Positions 43,249 to 51,543 of a stretch of 64,000 bases of DNA are shown piece by piece. The stretch covers positions 1 through 64,000 of the forward strand of contig NZ_CP015285.1 in NCBI RefSeq assembly GCF_001639105.2. The letters run 5' to 3'. Origin of the DNA: Azospirillum humicireducens (GTDB taxonomy: Bacteria > Pseudomonadota > Alphaproteobacteria > Azospirillales > Azospirillaceae). Position numbers and translations under genes: made by a program. Position 1 is the first letter of the stretch. Each line of letters opens with the position of its first letter. The notes beneath the pieces were generated by a model, which was given only the letters and a program-made list of their open reading frames with translations, made no database searches and was not told where the DNA came from.

Positions 43249-43335
43249 CGCTTTTCCCCCCAAGCTTTGCACGCCCCAACGATCCCCGCCCGCCCCAATC
43301 GTGGCGGGGTTGCAGGTCCGATCTAATACCAAGAA

Positions 43336-43426
43336 TGTCACAAGAGACCAGTGTGACAAAGCAACCTGTGGCGCATTCGACACGCACAAGTCTTTTGCTG
43401 TGAGGGAATTGTTTTTGAACGTTCAA
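43336..43426. promoter_or_regulatory. Two inverted repeats upstream of the DUF882 gene
   Basis: TGTCACA (43336-43342) and TGTGACA (43352-43358) form a 7-bp inverted pair with 9-bp spacing. The palindrome TTGAACGTTCAA lies at 43415-43426, 20 nt from the end of the metallo-beta-lactamase gene. Either may be an operator or a structural element; no regulator can be named. Confidence 0.4.
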
Positions 43427-43445
43427 CCCTGGCGGAAGGGTTGGT

Positions 43446-44333
43446 CTATAGGGACAGTTCCATCCCTTCGCGGGCCACCAGCGATCCGGGGCGCATTGCT
43501 TCCGCCTCTGCCGCGATGACGTCCAACTCGTCGTCGGTGCGGGCCGGGTCGTGGTGGAAGATCACAGCGCGGCCGACGCCGGCGGCCTCGGCCAGCCGCA
43601 GGCACTCCTGCCAGGTCGAATGGCCCCAACCGACTCGCATCGGGTATTCGGCGTCGGTGTAGGTGCTGTCATAAACCATCAGGTCGGCGCCCCGCAGCAG
43701 GTCGAGGATCACCGGATCGCGCCCCTCGGCCGGGTGCTCGGTGTCGGTCAGGACGCACAGGCTGCGGCCGCCATGTTCCACCCGATATCCGGTGGCGCCG
43801 TCGGGATGGTTCAGCGGGCAAGTGCGCACCACCACACCCGGCGCCGGTTCCAGCGTCTGGCCGGCCTGGAAGTCGCGGTACCGGCAATCGGCGCGGAAGA
43901 TCTCCACCGGCACCGGGAACAGCGGCGCGGTCATCATGTCCGACAGCACGGTGCGGAAGGGACGGTCCGGCGGCAGATGCCCGGCCCACAGCCGCAGCCG
44001 GCTGCCCGGATCGAAGGCGGGGGCGAAGAAGGGCAGTCCGCAGATATGGTCGAGATGGCTGTGGGTCAGCAGCAGGTCGATGTCCACCGGCCCGCCGCTC
44101 CGCGCCAGCGACTCGCCGAGCGGGCGGATGCCGGTGCCGCAGTCGAACACGATGTGGGCGCCGCCGCACCGGACCTCGATGCAGGCGGTATTGCCGCCAT
44201 AGCGGATGGTTGTCGGCCCGGGCGACGCGATGCTGCCGCGCACGCCCCAGAAGCGGACGGTGAAGGGGGAGGTGCCGCCGGCCTCTTCCAGAGCGGGCTG
44301 GGGAACGGAATCGATCGTATTACGGACGGTCAT
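43446..44333 (-). CDS. Metallo-beta-lactamase fold hydrolase
   Basis: A 295-residue protein. The FWGVRGSIASPGPTTIRYGGNTACIEV opening and the metal motif HSHLDH at 91-96 are those of the cyclic-nucleotide phosphodiesterase/RNase Z-like branch. Further ligands are in LTDTEHP and in the C-terminal FHHDP. It is probably a phosphodiesterase or a similar metal hydrolase. The ATG at 44333 begins the conserved region; the open frame upstream has no family features. It lies downstream of no other minus-strand gene, so it is probably monocistronic. Confidence 0.87.
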   Translation of the reverse strand: MTVRNTIDSVPQPALEEAGGTSPFTVRFWGVRGSIASPGPTTIRYGGNTACIEVRCGGAHIVFDCGTGIRPLGESLARSGGPVDIDLLLTHSHLDHICGLPFFAPAFDPGSRLRLWAGHLPPDRPFRTVLSDMMTAPLFPVPVEIFRADCRYRDFQAGQTLEPAPGVVVRTCPLNHPDGATGYRVEHGGRSLCVLTDTEHPAEGRDPVILDLLRGADLMVYDSTYTDAEYPMRVGWGHSTWQECLRLAEAAGVGRAVIFHHDPARTDDELDVIAAEAEAMRPGSLVAREGMELSL

Positions 44334-44537
44334 GACGGCGCCATGGTGGCGGTCCCGCCGGCCCAAGTCTAGCAAATCTCTTACTCCGGCCTCTCGTCCG
44401 GGGCTTCCCCTTCCGGGCGGGATGGTGGATGGTGGCGCGCCTTTCGAAAGGGTGCGCCGCGAGTCGCCGACCCACGAAGGGCACCTGTCCAAACCCATAA
44501 GATGTGGTAGGTTGGGGCTCGTCGCGCATTGCGCGGC

Positions 44538-45350
44538 ATGACCTACCAGGGTCCCCGCGCGGGTGGGGACCGGCTCCGGCGGAACCCGACGCGGATGGAT
44601 CCTGACAAGCTCGCCAAAGTCCTCGCCATGGCCGAGTCGGAGCATCAGGGCGAGGCGCTGTCCGCGCTGCGCGCCGCCCGGATCATGCTGTCGCGCGCCG
44701 GCCTGTCCTTCCGCGACCTTGCGGAGCGGGCACGAACGCCGGTGCCTCCCCCGGCCGCGGAACCGCCTCCCGCCGCCGAGCCCGCCGGTGCGCCGGCCCC
44801 GCCGCCGCCGGACGAACTTGTCCGCGGCTTGCGCCGGCAGGTGAAGGATCTGGAACTGGAGCTAGCCACCTTGCGCCGCCAGCTCGACAAGGTGTCGGGC
44901 GATGCCGACCGCCAGCGCGAGGAGGCCGACCGCTGGCGCACCCTGGCACGCGAGACGGCTGAAAAGCTGTGGGACATGGGCAAGGCGCTGGAGCGCAAGC
45001 ACTCCCGCCACGCCGACACCGACAAGCGGCGCGCCGTGCTGGACCTGCTGCAGGACCCCGGCAGCGCCCTGCTGTCCGACCGCGAGATCGCACGCCGGGT
45101 CGGCGTGTCGCCGCATGACGTCAGCCACTGGCGCCGCCGGATGGCGATCGTCGGGCGCAAGCTGCGGCTGCTGCCGGTGGTGCCGCGCGGCCGCGGCCTG
45201 TGGGGCGGTCCGTCCGCCATCGGTCTGGGTGCCGCGCGGCTGGGCCGGCATCCGTCGGGCGAGCGCCAGCGCTGGCTGGGCTTCGCCGGCGAGGTCACCA
45301 TCGCCGAACGGGGAAGCCGGCGGGGGCTGGCCCCCTATGGGCGGCGCTGA
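44538..45350 (+). CDS. DUF2786-like protein with coiled coil and HTH-like C-terminal part
   Basis: A 270-residue protein. The segment MDPDKLAKVLAMAESEHQGEALSALRAARIMLSRAGLSFRDL resembles DUF2786, a domain of phage and plasmid proteins. A Pro/Ala-rich hinge and a coiled coil (about 90-150) follow. LSDREIARRVGVSPHDVSHWRRRM then looks like a helix-turn-helix. The tail is basic (GRGLWGG, RRGLAPYGRR). A DNA-binding role is plausible. The start is uncertain: TTG 44529, ATG 44538 and ATG 44595 are all in frame without a strong RBS. Confidence 0.65.
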   Translation: MTYQGPRAGGDRLRRNPTRMDPDKLAKVLAMAESEHQGEALSALRAARIMLSRAGLSFRDLAERARTPVPPPAAEPPPAAEPAGAPAPPPPDELVRGLRRQVKDLELELATLRRQLDKVSGDADRQREEADRWRTLARETAEKLWDMGKALERKHSRHADTDKRRAVLDLLQDPGSALLSDREIARRVGVSPHDVSHWRRRMAIVGRKLRLLPVVPRGRGLWGGPSAIGLGAARLGRHPSGERQRWLGFAGEVTIAERGSRRGLAPYGRR

Positions 45351-45379
45351 ACCGCGAGCGGCCGAGCGCGGTTCGCTCC

Positions 45380-46093
45380 CTACGGAACCAGCCGGTAGCC
45401 GCCGGGTTCCGTCACCAGGATGCGGGCGTTGGACGGATCGGCCTCGATCTTCTGGCGCAGGCGGTAGACATGGGTCTCCAGCGTGTGGGTGGTGACCGCG
45501 GCGTTGTAGCCCCAGACCTCTCCCAACAGGGTCTCGCGTCCCACCACCAGATCGCCGGCCCGGTACAGGTATTTCAGGATCGCCGTTTCCTTCTCGGTCA
45601 GACGGATCTTCCTGTTGGCGGTCTCATCCAGCAGCAGCTTGGAGCCAGGGCGGAAGCTGTAGGGCCCGATGGCGAAGACGGCGTCCTCCGTCTGCTCGAA
45701 CTGGCGCAGCTGGGCGCGCAGCCGGGCGATCAGCACCCCCAGGCGGAAAGGCTTGGTCACATAGTCGTTGGCGCCCGATTCCAGCCCCAGGATGGTGTCG
45801 GCATCACCGGCCGAGGCGGTCAGCATGATGATGGGGCAGCGCACGCCCTCGCGCCGCAACAGCTTGCAGACGTCGCGACCGTCCATGTCAGGCAGCCCGA
45901 CGTCGAGCAGGATGGCGGAAAAGCCGGCTCCCGTCGCTCCTGCCTCTGCTCCGGCCCGGACCGCGGCCAATGCCCCGGCACCGTCGCCGGACTCCTCGGT
46001 CTCGAACTCCTCCAGCAGCCGCAGCTGCTCCGCCAGCGACCGGCGCAGGGCGGCGTCGTCATCAACGAGGAGGATGCGCTTTGCAGGGGTCAT
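45380..46093 (-). CDS. OmpR-family response regulator, orphan
   Basis: A 237-residue two-component regulator. The receiver has LVDDDAALRRSL, phospho-Asp in ILLDVGLPDMDG and Lys in TKPFRLG. The winged-helix domain contains LTEKETAILKYL, VGRETLLGEVWGYNAAVTTHTLETHVYRLRQKIE and TEPGGYRLVP. No kinase gene lies next to it. Similar orphan OmpR-type regulators occur widely in Rhodospirillales. The ATG at 46093 follows a poor RBS. It converges on the DUF2786-like gene. Confidence 0.9.
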   Translation of the reverse strand: MTPAKRILLVDDDAALRRSLAEQLRLLEEFETEESGDGAGALAAVRAGAEAGATGAGFSAILLDVGLPDMDGRDVCKLLRREGVRCPIIMLTASAGDADTILGLESGANDYVTKPFRLGVLIARLRAQLRQFEQTEDAVFAIGPYSFRPGSKLLLDETANRKIRLTEKETAILKYLYRAGDLVVGRETLLGEVWGYNAAVTTHTLETHVYRLRQKIEADPSNARILVTEPGGYRLVP

Positions 46094-46223
46094 GGGGCGT
46101 GCGGCACGAAAGCGGGAAGCGGGCGGCGCCGGGCGGCAAGGCCGCGGCCGCGCCTTAGTAGCATGGCGGCGGTGGATTGTCGTGGTGGCTTGTGGGCTGG
46201 GCAGGGCGCCACCGTACAAGCCC

Positions 46224-46751
46224 CTACAGCGCGGCCAGCACCGTCATCAGCACCGCCCCGCCGCCGTCCGCGGCGGCACGCAACACGCGGTCCGGCTGTA
46301 CCCCCAGCGCTTCCACCGCGGCGGCGGTTTCCTCATCCGGCACCACGATCCGGCGCATCAGGGACAGCGCGCCCTGTTCCAGATTGCGGTGAACCGCGGC
46401 TTCGTCGGCGGTCAGAGCCGGATCGGCCCAGTGCAGCCGGTCGACCAGCGCGACGAAGCGCAGGCGGCGGTCGTCGGCCGGCAGGCTGGCGGCCAGATTG
46501 AACAGGGCATTGCCGTCCAGTAGGACCCGCGCGCCATCGGGCAGCCGGGCCAGAGCGATGTCGGCCGCCAGGATCGCCGACGGATCGACCTGCGGATACG
46601 GGCCGGGCAGGGCGTGAACCGTCATGCCCGCCCCGGCGGCGCGCAGCGCCTCGATCATCCGGCGGCCATAGGCATCTGCGGGAAGCTCGGCCGGCATCAC
46701 CGCATGGAGGGCGGCGGGCGGCTGTTGAGGCGGCAGGGGCTGGATCGTCAC
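46224..46751 (-). CDS. Glycosyltransferase-like N-terminal fragment
   Basis: About 175 residues from a GTG at 46751. The segments AYGRRMIEALRAAGAGMTVHALPGPYP, DGNALFNLAASLP, RLRFVALVDRLHWADPALTADEAAV and RIVVPDEETAAAVEALGV read like the N-terminal half of a GT-B glycosyltransferase. The donor-binding C-terminal half with an EX7E motif is absent. The downstream DNA (to 46093) does not restore it. It is either a remnant or a stand-alone domain. The start codon is uncertain. Confidence 0.5.
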   Translation of the reverse strand: MTIQPLPPQQPPAALHAVMPAELPADAYGRRMIEALRAAGAGMTVHALPGPYPQVDPSAILAADIALARLPDGARVLLDGNALFNLAASLPADDRRLRFVALVDRLHWADPALTADEAAVHRNLEQGALSLMRRIVVPDEETAAAVEALGVQPDRVLRAAADGGGAVLMTVLAAL

Positions 46752-46939
46752 GGTGCGCGGGCTCTGGATATGGGGACGGTCAGGGCAGGCTAGCGGGATC
46801 GTTGCGCCTTCGGCAACGGTGTGGCGCGCGGGAATCGCTGGACAGGGGCGCGCCACCTGCGCTTTGCTTCGCCCGCCGAACGCACCATGTCCCGTACTTG
46901 CGCCGAAACCGGCGCGCCCGCTACGCAAAGCCGCTGACG

Positions 46940-48196
46940 ATGCAAGCCGAACACCCGACCGACACCACCATGACGGCCACCCTGTCCGCACCGGCAGCCT
47001 CCCCGGCGCCCATCGACGAGGCTGCCGTGCGCGCCGTCGACCGGGCGCTGGCCGCGCTGCGCCGTGGGGAGGTCGTGGCGATCGAGACAGCCGACGGCAC
47101 CGTCGGCGCGGCGGTGTCGGTGGAGTCGGTGGCGCTCGATGCCGTGGAACGGCTGAAGGCGCTGACCGGCGGCACGCCGCGGCTGGTGGTCACCCGCCGC
47201 CGCGCGGTGGTGCTGGGCCTTGCCGGCGCCGATGCGGCGCGGCCGGTGAGCGACATCGCCGGCGATCAGGCGCCGGGCTCCTCCACCGAGAGCTTCGGCG
47301 CCATGGCGCTCGACCGGCCGGGCGGGCTGAGCGCCGACCAGGCCCACGCGCTGGCCGATCCCGAACAGCATCCGCAGGCACAGGGCGCGCTCCCCGCCGG
47401 CCTCACCGCGACGCAAGCCAGTCCCGGCAGCCGCGAGGCCACGGCCGTCGATCTCGCCCGTCTGGCGCGTCTGCTTCCCGCCGCCATCACCGCCGACCTG
47501 CCGTCCTCCGGCCCGGCGGCCGGCATCGGTGCCGCGGATTGGGCTGCGGAAAACGACCTGCTGCTGGTGCGGGCATCGGACGTCACCGATTACCGCGTCC
47601 ATGTGGTGCGCACGCTCCGCCGCGTCGCCGACGCGCGGGTGCCGCTGGTGGGGTCGGAGAACACGCGCATCTACGCCTTCCGCCCGGCCGACGGCGGACC
47701 CGAGCATCTGGCCATCGTCATCGGCGATCCCGATCCGGACCAGCCTGTGCTGGCCCGCCTGCATTCCGAATGCTTCACCGGCGACCTGCTTGGCTCCCTG
47801 CGTTGCGATTGCGGCGACCAGCTGCGCGGCGCCATCGCCGAAATCGCCCGGCAAGGCAGCGGCGTTCTGCTGTATCTGGCGCAGGAGGGGCGCGGCATCG
47901 GGCTGGTCAACAAGCTGCGCGCCTACCGCATCCAGGACCGCGGTTTCGACACCGTCGACGCCAACGAGATCCTGGGATTCGAAGCGGACGAGCGGGTCTA
48001 TCTGCCGGCGGCGGAGATGCTGCGCCAGCTGGGCTTCTCCGCCGTGCGGCTGATGACCAACAATCCGGAGAAGCTGCACCAGCTTGCCCGCTGTGGCATC
48101 GCGGTGGTGGAGCGGGTGGCCCACATCTTCCCCGCCAACGGCCACAATGAAGGCTATCTGCGCACCAAGGCGGAACGCAGCGGCCACATGTTCTGA
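46940..48196 (+). CDS. ribA: GTP cyclohydrolase II with degenerate RibB-like N-terminus
   Basis: A 418-residue enzyme that opens GTP for riboflavin synthesis. The C-terminal half (about 205-418) has all GCHII hallmarks: zinc ligands in HSECFTGDLLGSLRCDCGDQL, QEGRGIGLVNKLRAY, and TNNPEKL. The N-terminal 200 residues align in outline with RibB (DHBP synthase), but the acidic DDED..E signature is replaced by IETADGTVGAAV, so DHBP synthase activity is unlikely. A separate ribB must exist elsewhere. The ATG at 46940 lacks a strong RBS. It is divergent from the glycosyltransferase fragment. Confidence 0.92.
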   Translation: MQAEHPTDTTMTATLSAPAASPAPIDEAAVRAVDRALAALRRGEVVAIETADGTVGAAVSVESVALDAVERLKALTGGTPRLVVTRRRAVVLGLAGADAARPVSDIAGDQAPGSSTESFGAMALDRPGGLSADQAHALADPEQHPQAQGALPAGLTATQASPGSREATAVDLARLARLLPAAITADLPSSGPAAGIGAADWAAENDLLLVRASDVTDYRVHVVRTLRRVADARVPLVGSENTRIYAFRPADGGPEHLAIVIGDPDPDQPVLARLHSECFTGDLLGSLRCDCGDQLRGAIAEIARQGSGVLLYLAQEGRGIGLVNKLRAYRIQDRGFDTVDANEILGFEADERVYLPAAEMLRQLGFSAVRLMTNNPEKLHQLARCGIAVVERVAHIFPANGHNEGYLRTKAERSGHMF

Positions 48197-48412
48197 GGCG
48201 TATGTCCTGAACCGGGACGGCGGGGCATGATCTCCCCGCCGACCCGGCAGATCTTGCCGCCATCCGCCGCTGTCCCCGCCACTGGGAATCGGATTCCGGG
48301 TGCGGACCGCCTCGAACCTCCCGAATCGCGGGATTCCGGCCCGGACGGGGCAGAACTGGTTGGCACGAGGATTGCTGTACTCTGTGATGACCACCGAGCC
48401 GGGAGACCGCCC

Positions 48413-49414
48413 ATGGCCATCGACGCCACCACCATCGACAGCAGCGCCGTCACCCGTCCGGCGCCGCGCGAAAAGGCGTCGCCGGTCATCGATGGCGGCC
48501 ACAATGGCGGGCCGGTCGAAATCCAGGGCGACATGTCCTTCTGGGACTTCCTGGACATCATCAATCCGCTGCAGCACATCCCGATCGTCAGCACCGTCTA
48601 TCGCGAGATCACCGGCGACACCATCCAGCCGTCCATGCGGATCATGGGCGGCATCCTGTATGGCGGCGTCATCGGCGGGATGGCGTCCATCGCCAACGCG
48701 GTGATCGAACAATCGACGGGCAAGGATGTCGGGGACACGGTCATGGCCTCGTTCGGCTTTGGGGACGGTGACCATCCCGCCACCCCCACGGCCGTCGCGG
48801 ACGCCTCGGGGGAGGCGGTGAAAGCCGGCTCCCCCGCGGAACCGTTTCCCAAGGATGCGCCCAGGGCTGCAGGGGCAGTACCGTCCGCTGGCGGTCTCGC
48901 CGCGGCGTTGGCGGCGGCCAGACCGGCGGCTCCTTCGGAGGGGGCCGCGACGAACTCCCCCGCAGCGACCGGTCAGCCGGTCAGGCTCTCCGCTCCTGCA
49001 ACGGCATCTGCTCCCGCCGCCGCTCCTGTGGCCGAGGGCTCGCCAGCCCTGGCGGCGCAGCTGGCGGGCGGCGGCGCGGTGCCGCACCCCAGCAAGATGC
49101 CGGCGCGCGATACGCCGCTCGCCAGTTCCGCTCTTGCCAAGCACAATGTGCCCCGCAATGCCGCGCCGCTCCCCGGATCGGTCATGGCCGCCGCGCGCGC
49201 CGCCGGTGCCGCTCCCGCCAACGGCAATTCTGGGGCGCCCGACCAGCCGGCCGCGGTGCAGCCGGCCAACGCCGCACCGGGCGATGCCGCCGCCGCGTCG
49301 GCGCCGGTTCCGCCGGACATGCTGTCGGAAACGATGATGCGCAATCTGGCGAAGTACGAGCGGTCGCGCAAAGCGGCCCAGGATGCCGCCAGCACCACGC
49401 GGGTATCGGGATGA
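48413..49414 (+). CDS. Conserved Rhodospirillales-type protein, Ala/Pro-rich, unknown
   Basis: A 333-residue protein. A compact conserved block (about 40-115) reads SFWDFLDIINPLQHIPIVSTVYREITGDTIQ, then MRIMGGILYGGVIGGMASIANAVIEQSTGKDVGD, which has a short Gly-rich hydrophobic stretch. The rest is low-complexity Ala/Pro/Gly/Ser. I do not know a function. The ATG at 48413 has a GGGAG RBS. It overlaps the L,D-transpeptidase-like gene by 4 nt (ATGA), so the two are translationally coupled and may act together at the envelope. Confidence 0.65.
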   Translation: MAIDATTIDSSAVTRPAPREKASPVIDGGHNGGPVEIQGDMSFWDFLDIINPLQHIPIVSTVYREITGDTIQPSMRIMGGILYGGVIGGMASIANAVIEQSTGKDVGDTVMASFGFGDGDHPATPTAVADASGEAVKAGSPAEPFPKDAPRAAGAVPSAGGLAAALAAARPAAPSEGAATNSPAATGQPVRLSAPATASAPAAAPVAEGSPALAAQLAGGGAVPHPSKMPARDTPLASSALAKHNVPRNAAPLPGSVMAAARAAGAAPANGNSGAPDQPAAVQPANAAPGDAAAASAPVPPDMLSETMMRNLAKYERSRKAAQDAASTTRVSG

Positions 49415-49944
49415 GCATCGAGATCACCGTGACCGCTGACGGCGGTCCAGAGGCGACCACCGGCCGTCTGCGCTGGCCCGGCGGCGAAGTTCCTTGTGTG
49501 CTCGGCCGTGGCGGCGTGCGCTGCGACAAGCGGGAGGGCGATGGCGCCACTCCTGTGGGCCGCTTCGCGCTGCGCCGCATCCTCTGGCGCGCCGACCGGC
49601 TGCCGCCGCCGGAAACCGGCCTGCCGCTCGGTGCCATTGCCGAGAATGACGGCTGGTGCGACTCGCCGGAGGATCCCGCTTACAACCGTCCGGTCATGCG
49701 CCCCTATCCCGCGAGCCACGAGGCGATGTGGCGGGATGACCATGTCTACGACATCGTGGTGGTGATGGGCCACAACGACGATCCGGTGGTGCCGGGTCTG
49801 GGCAGCGCCGTGTTCCTGCACCTGATCCGTCCGGACCGGGCGCCGACCGCCGGCTGCGTCGCGCTGGCGCCCGAGGATATGCTGCGCCTGCTGAAGGACT
49901 GTGGGCCGGGCAGCGCGTTGAGCGTCACCGCGCCGGCGGACTGA
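49411..49944 (+). CDS. L,D-transpeptidase-like (YkuD) family protein
   Basis: A 177-residue protein. The catalytic block VFLHLIRPDRAPTAGCVAL carries the His and Cys of the YkuD active site, and GDGATPVGRFALR is the usual upstream segment. MGHNDDPVVPGLGSAVF is also typical. L,D-transpeptidases crosslink peptidoglycan or attach proteins to it. No signal peptide is visible, which is odd for a periplasmic enzyme; export or an intracellular variant role is open. It overlaps the upstream gene by 4 nt. Confidence 0.83.
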   Translation: MSIEITVTADGGPEATTGRLRWPGGEVPCVLGRGGVRCDKREGDGATPVGRFALRRILWRADRLPPPETGLPLGAIAENDGWCDSPEDPAYNRPVMRPYPASHEAMWRDDHVYDIVVVMGHNDDPVVPGLGSAVFLHLIRPDRAPTAGCVALAPEDMLRLLKDCGPGSALSVTAPAD

Positions 49945-49970
49945 TGCGCCTGCCCGAGGAGTGCGGGCTC

Positions 49971-50714
49971 TTACGCCGCGGGATAGGGTCGCGCGCCGAA
50001 GATCGCCGTGCCGACCCGCACATGGGTGGCGCCGAAACGCACGGCCGTCTCGTAATCGCCGCTCATGCCCATGCTGATCTCGGCCAGTCCCAGCCGGCGC
50101 GCCATCTCCGCCAGCAGCGCGAAATGCATCGCCGGCTCCTCGTCCACCGGCGGGATGCACATCAACCCGGTGACGGGCAGTCCCAGACGGTCGCGGCAGT
50201 CGGTGAGGAAGGCTTCGACTTCGGCCGGGGCGATGCCGGCCTTCTGCGGCTCCTCGCCGGTATTGACCTCGATGAGGCAGCGCGGGCGGCGGCCGGTCTT
50301 CGCCATCTCGTCGGCCAGGGCTTCCGCCAGCTTGGGGCGGTCCAGGGTCTGGATCACGTCGAACAGGGCGACGGCGTCCTTGACCTTGTTGGTCTGCAGC
50401 GGCCCGATCAGATGCAGTTCCAGATCGGGAAAGCGATCCTTCAGCGCCGGGAACTTGGCCTTGGCCTCCTGCACGCGGTTCTCGCCGAACACGCGCTGGC
50501 CGACCGACAGGGCCTCCTCCACCGCCTCGGCGGGGTGGGTCTTCGACACCGCGACCAGCGTCACCGCCCCGTCGCCGCGACCGCAGGCCGCTGCCGTTTC
50601 CGCGATGGCGCGACGCACCGAGTCGAGACGGCCCGTCACACAGTCCGCAACCGCGGAACCGCCTGTTCCGCCGCCGGTTTGCGTATCCTTGCCAGTGCCC
50701 TGCGTCGTCGTCAT
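49971..50714 (-). CDS. YggS-family PLP-binding protein (PLP homeostasis)
   Basis: A 247-residue cytoplasmic protein of the alanine-racemase-N-terminal fold. The PLP lysine is in VAVSKTHP, with HLIGPLQTNKVKDAV, IEVNTGEEPQKAG, SMGMSGDYETAV and RVGTAIFGARP following in order, all diagnostic of YggS/PROSC. It buffers PLP levels. The N-terminal 25 residues (Thr/Gly-rich) are an extension relative to most members. The ATG at 50714 has a GGGGGC stretch upstream. Confidence 0.93.
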   Translation of the reverse strand: MTTTQGTGKDTQTGGGTGGSAVADCVTGRLDSVRRAIAETAAACGRGDGAVTLVAVSKTHPAEAVEEALSVGQRVFGENRVQEAKAKFPALKDRFPDLELHLIGPLQTNKVKDAVALFDVIQTLDRPKLAEALADEMAKTGRRPRCLIEVNTGEEPQKAGIAPAEVEAFLTDCRDRLGLPVTGLMCIPPVDEEPAMHFALLAEMARRLGLAEISMGMSGDYETAVRFGATHVRVGTAIFGARPYPAA

Positions 50715-50885
50715 GGCCGCCCCCAATCCGGTCGCTGCGGGTGTACAGCGCTTCCGCGGCGTGTTAGCGGACGGTCCGCGGAAACGCAAGCGCCCCAACG
50801 CTCCCAACCCAACGCACTTGGACGGGGGGCGCAATTGATGGGGGCACCGGCATCGTCATCGTCTGCACATCGAGGAGACCTCCGC

Positions 50886-51473
50886 ATGCGGAGTCCGTTT
50901 CGTTCCCTGCTCTCCGCCAGCCTGCTTGCCGCCGCGGCCGCCTTGCCGGCAGCGCTGGGCGCGGGCCTGATCGCCGCCACACCCGTCCGCGCCGAAGAAC
51001 CCGCTAAGTCGGCTCCGAAGGCTGCGGCCCCGGCAAAGCCTGCCGGAAAGCAGGGGAAGGCCAAGCTCATGGAGGGGTCGCCGATGACCAAGGTGCGCTT
51101 CAGCGAGCCGGCCTATCCGCTGACCGATGATGGATCCTACCGCAGCTATATGGACAAGATCCTGGACGAATACGGCCGCCGTTGCTTGCGCCAGGAGCAG
51201 TTCGGCTGGGAGGTCGCCAAGGACGACCAGGAGCGGCTCGACTTCATCTTCCAGGGCACGATGACCAACTATGGCCGCATCGGCTACCTGCTGGGCGAGA
51301 TCCGTCCCAAGGCCGTGACCGATCCCGAGACGATCGCCTTCCTGGCGGACCGAGAGAAGTCACGCTATCTGCTGGTCTGGACGCCGCTGGAGTCGTCGGT
51401 GCTGTTCATGATGTGCGAGACCGCGGACAAGAACGCCAAACCGGACGCACCCAAAACCGCTCCGAAGAAGTGA
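50886..51473 (+). CDS. Secreted hypothetical protein, 195 residues
   Basis: A signal peptide covers 1-36 (VRA|EEP). A Lys/Ala/Pro-rich linker follows, then a conserved-looking domain (about 65-180) with FSEPAYPLTDDGSYRSYMDKILDEYGRRCLRQEQFGWEV and MTNYGRIGYLLGEI. It contains one Cys in RRCLRQE and another in MMCETAD. The family is not recognised. The ATG at 50886 has a GAGGAGA RBS. The intrinsic terminator follows. Confidence 0.65.
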   Translation: MRSPFRSLLSASLLAAAAALPAALGAGLIAATPVRAEEPAKSAPKAAAPAKPAGKQGKAKLMEGSPMTKVRFSEPAYPLTDDGSYRSYMDKILDEYGRRCLRQEQFGWEVAKDDQERLDFIFQGTMTNYGRIGYLLGEIRPKAVTDPETIAFLADREKSRYLLVWTPLESSVLFMMCETADKNAKPDAPKTAPKK

Positions 51474-51491
51474 GCGGCCTGAGAGACGAAC

Positions 51492-51518
51492 AGGCGGCGG
51501 ATCGCTCCGCCGCCTTTT
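51492..51518 (+). terminator. Terminator between the secreted protein gene and the first porin
   Basis: AGGCGGCGGA (51492-51501) pairs with TCCGCCGCCT (51506-51515) around TCGC, then TTT (51516-51518). Its stem is the same as in the terminator after the second porin. Confidence 0.85.
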
Positions 51519-51543
51519 CCATGTCCGGTCCGGAACCCGCCGT

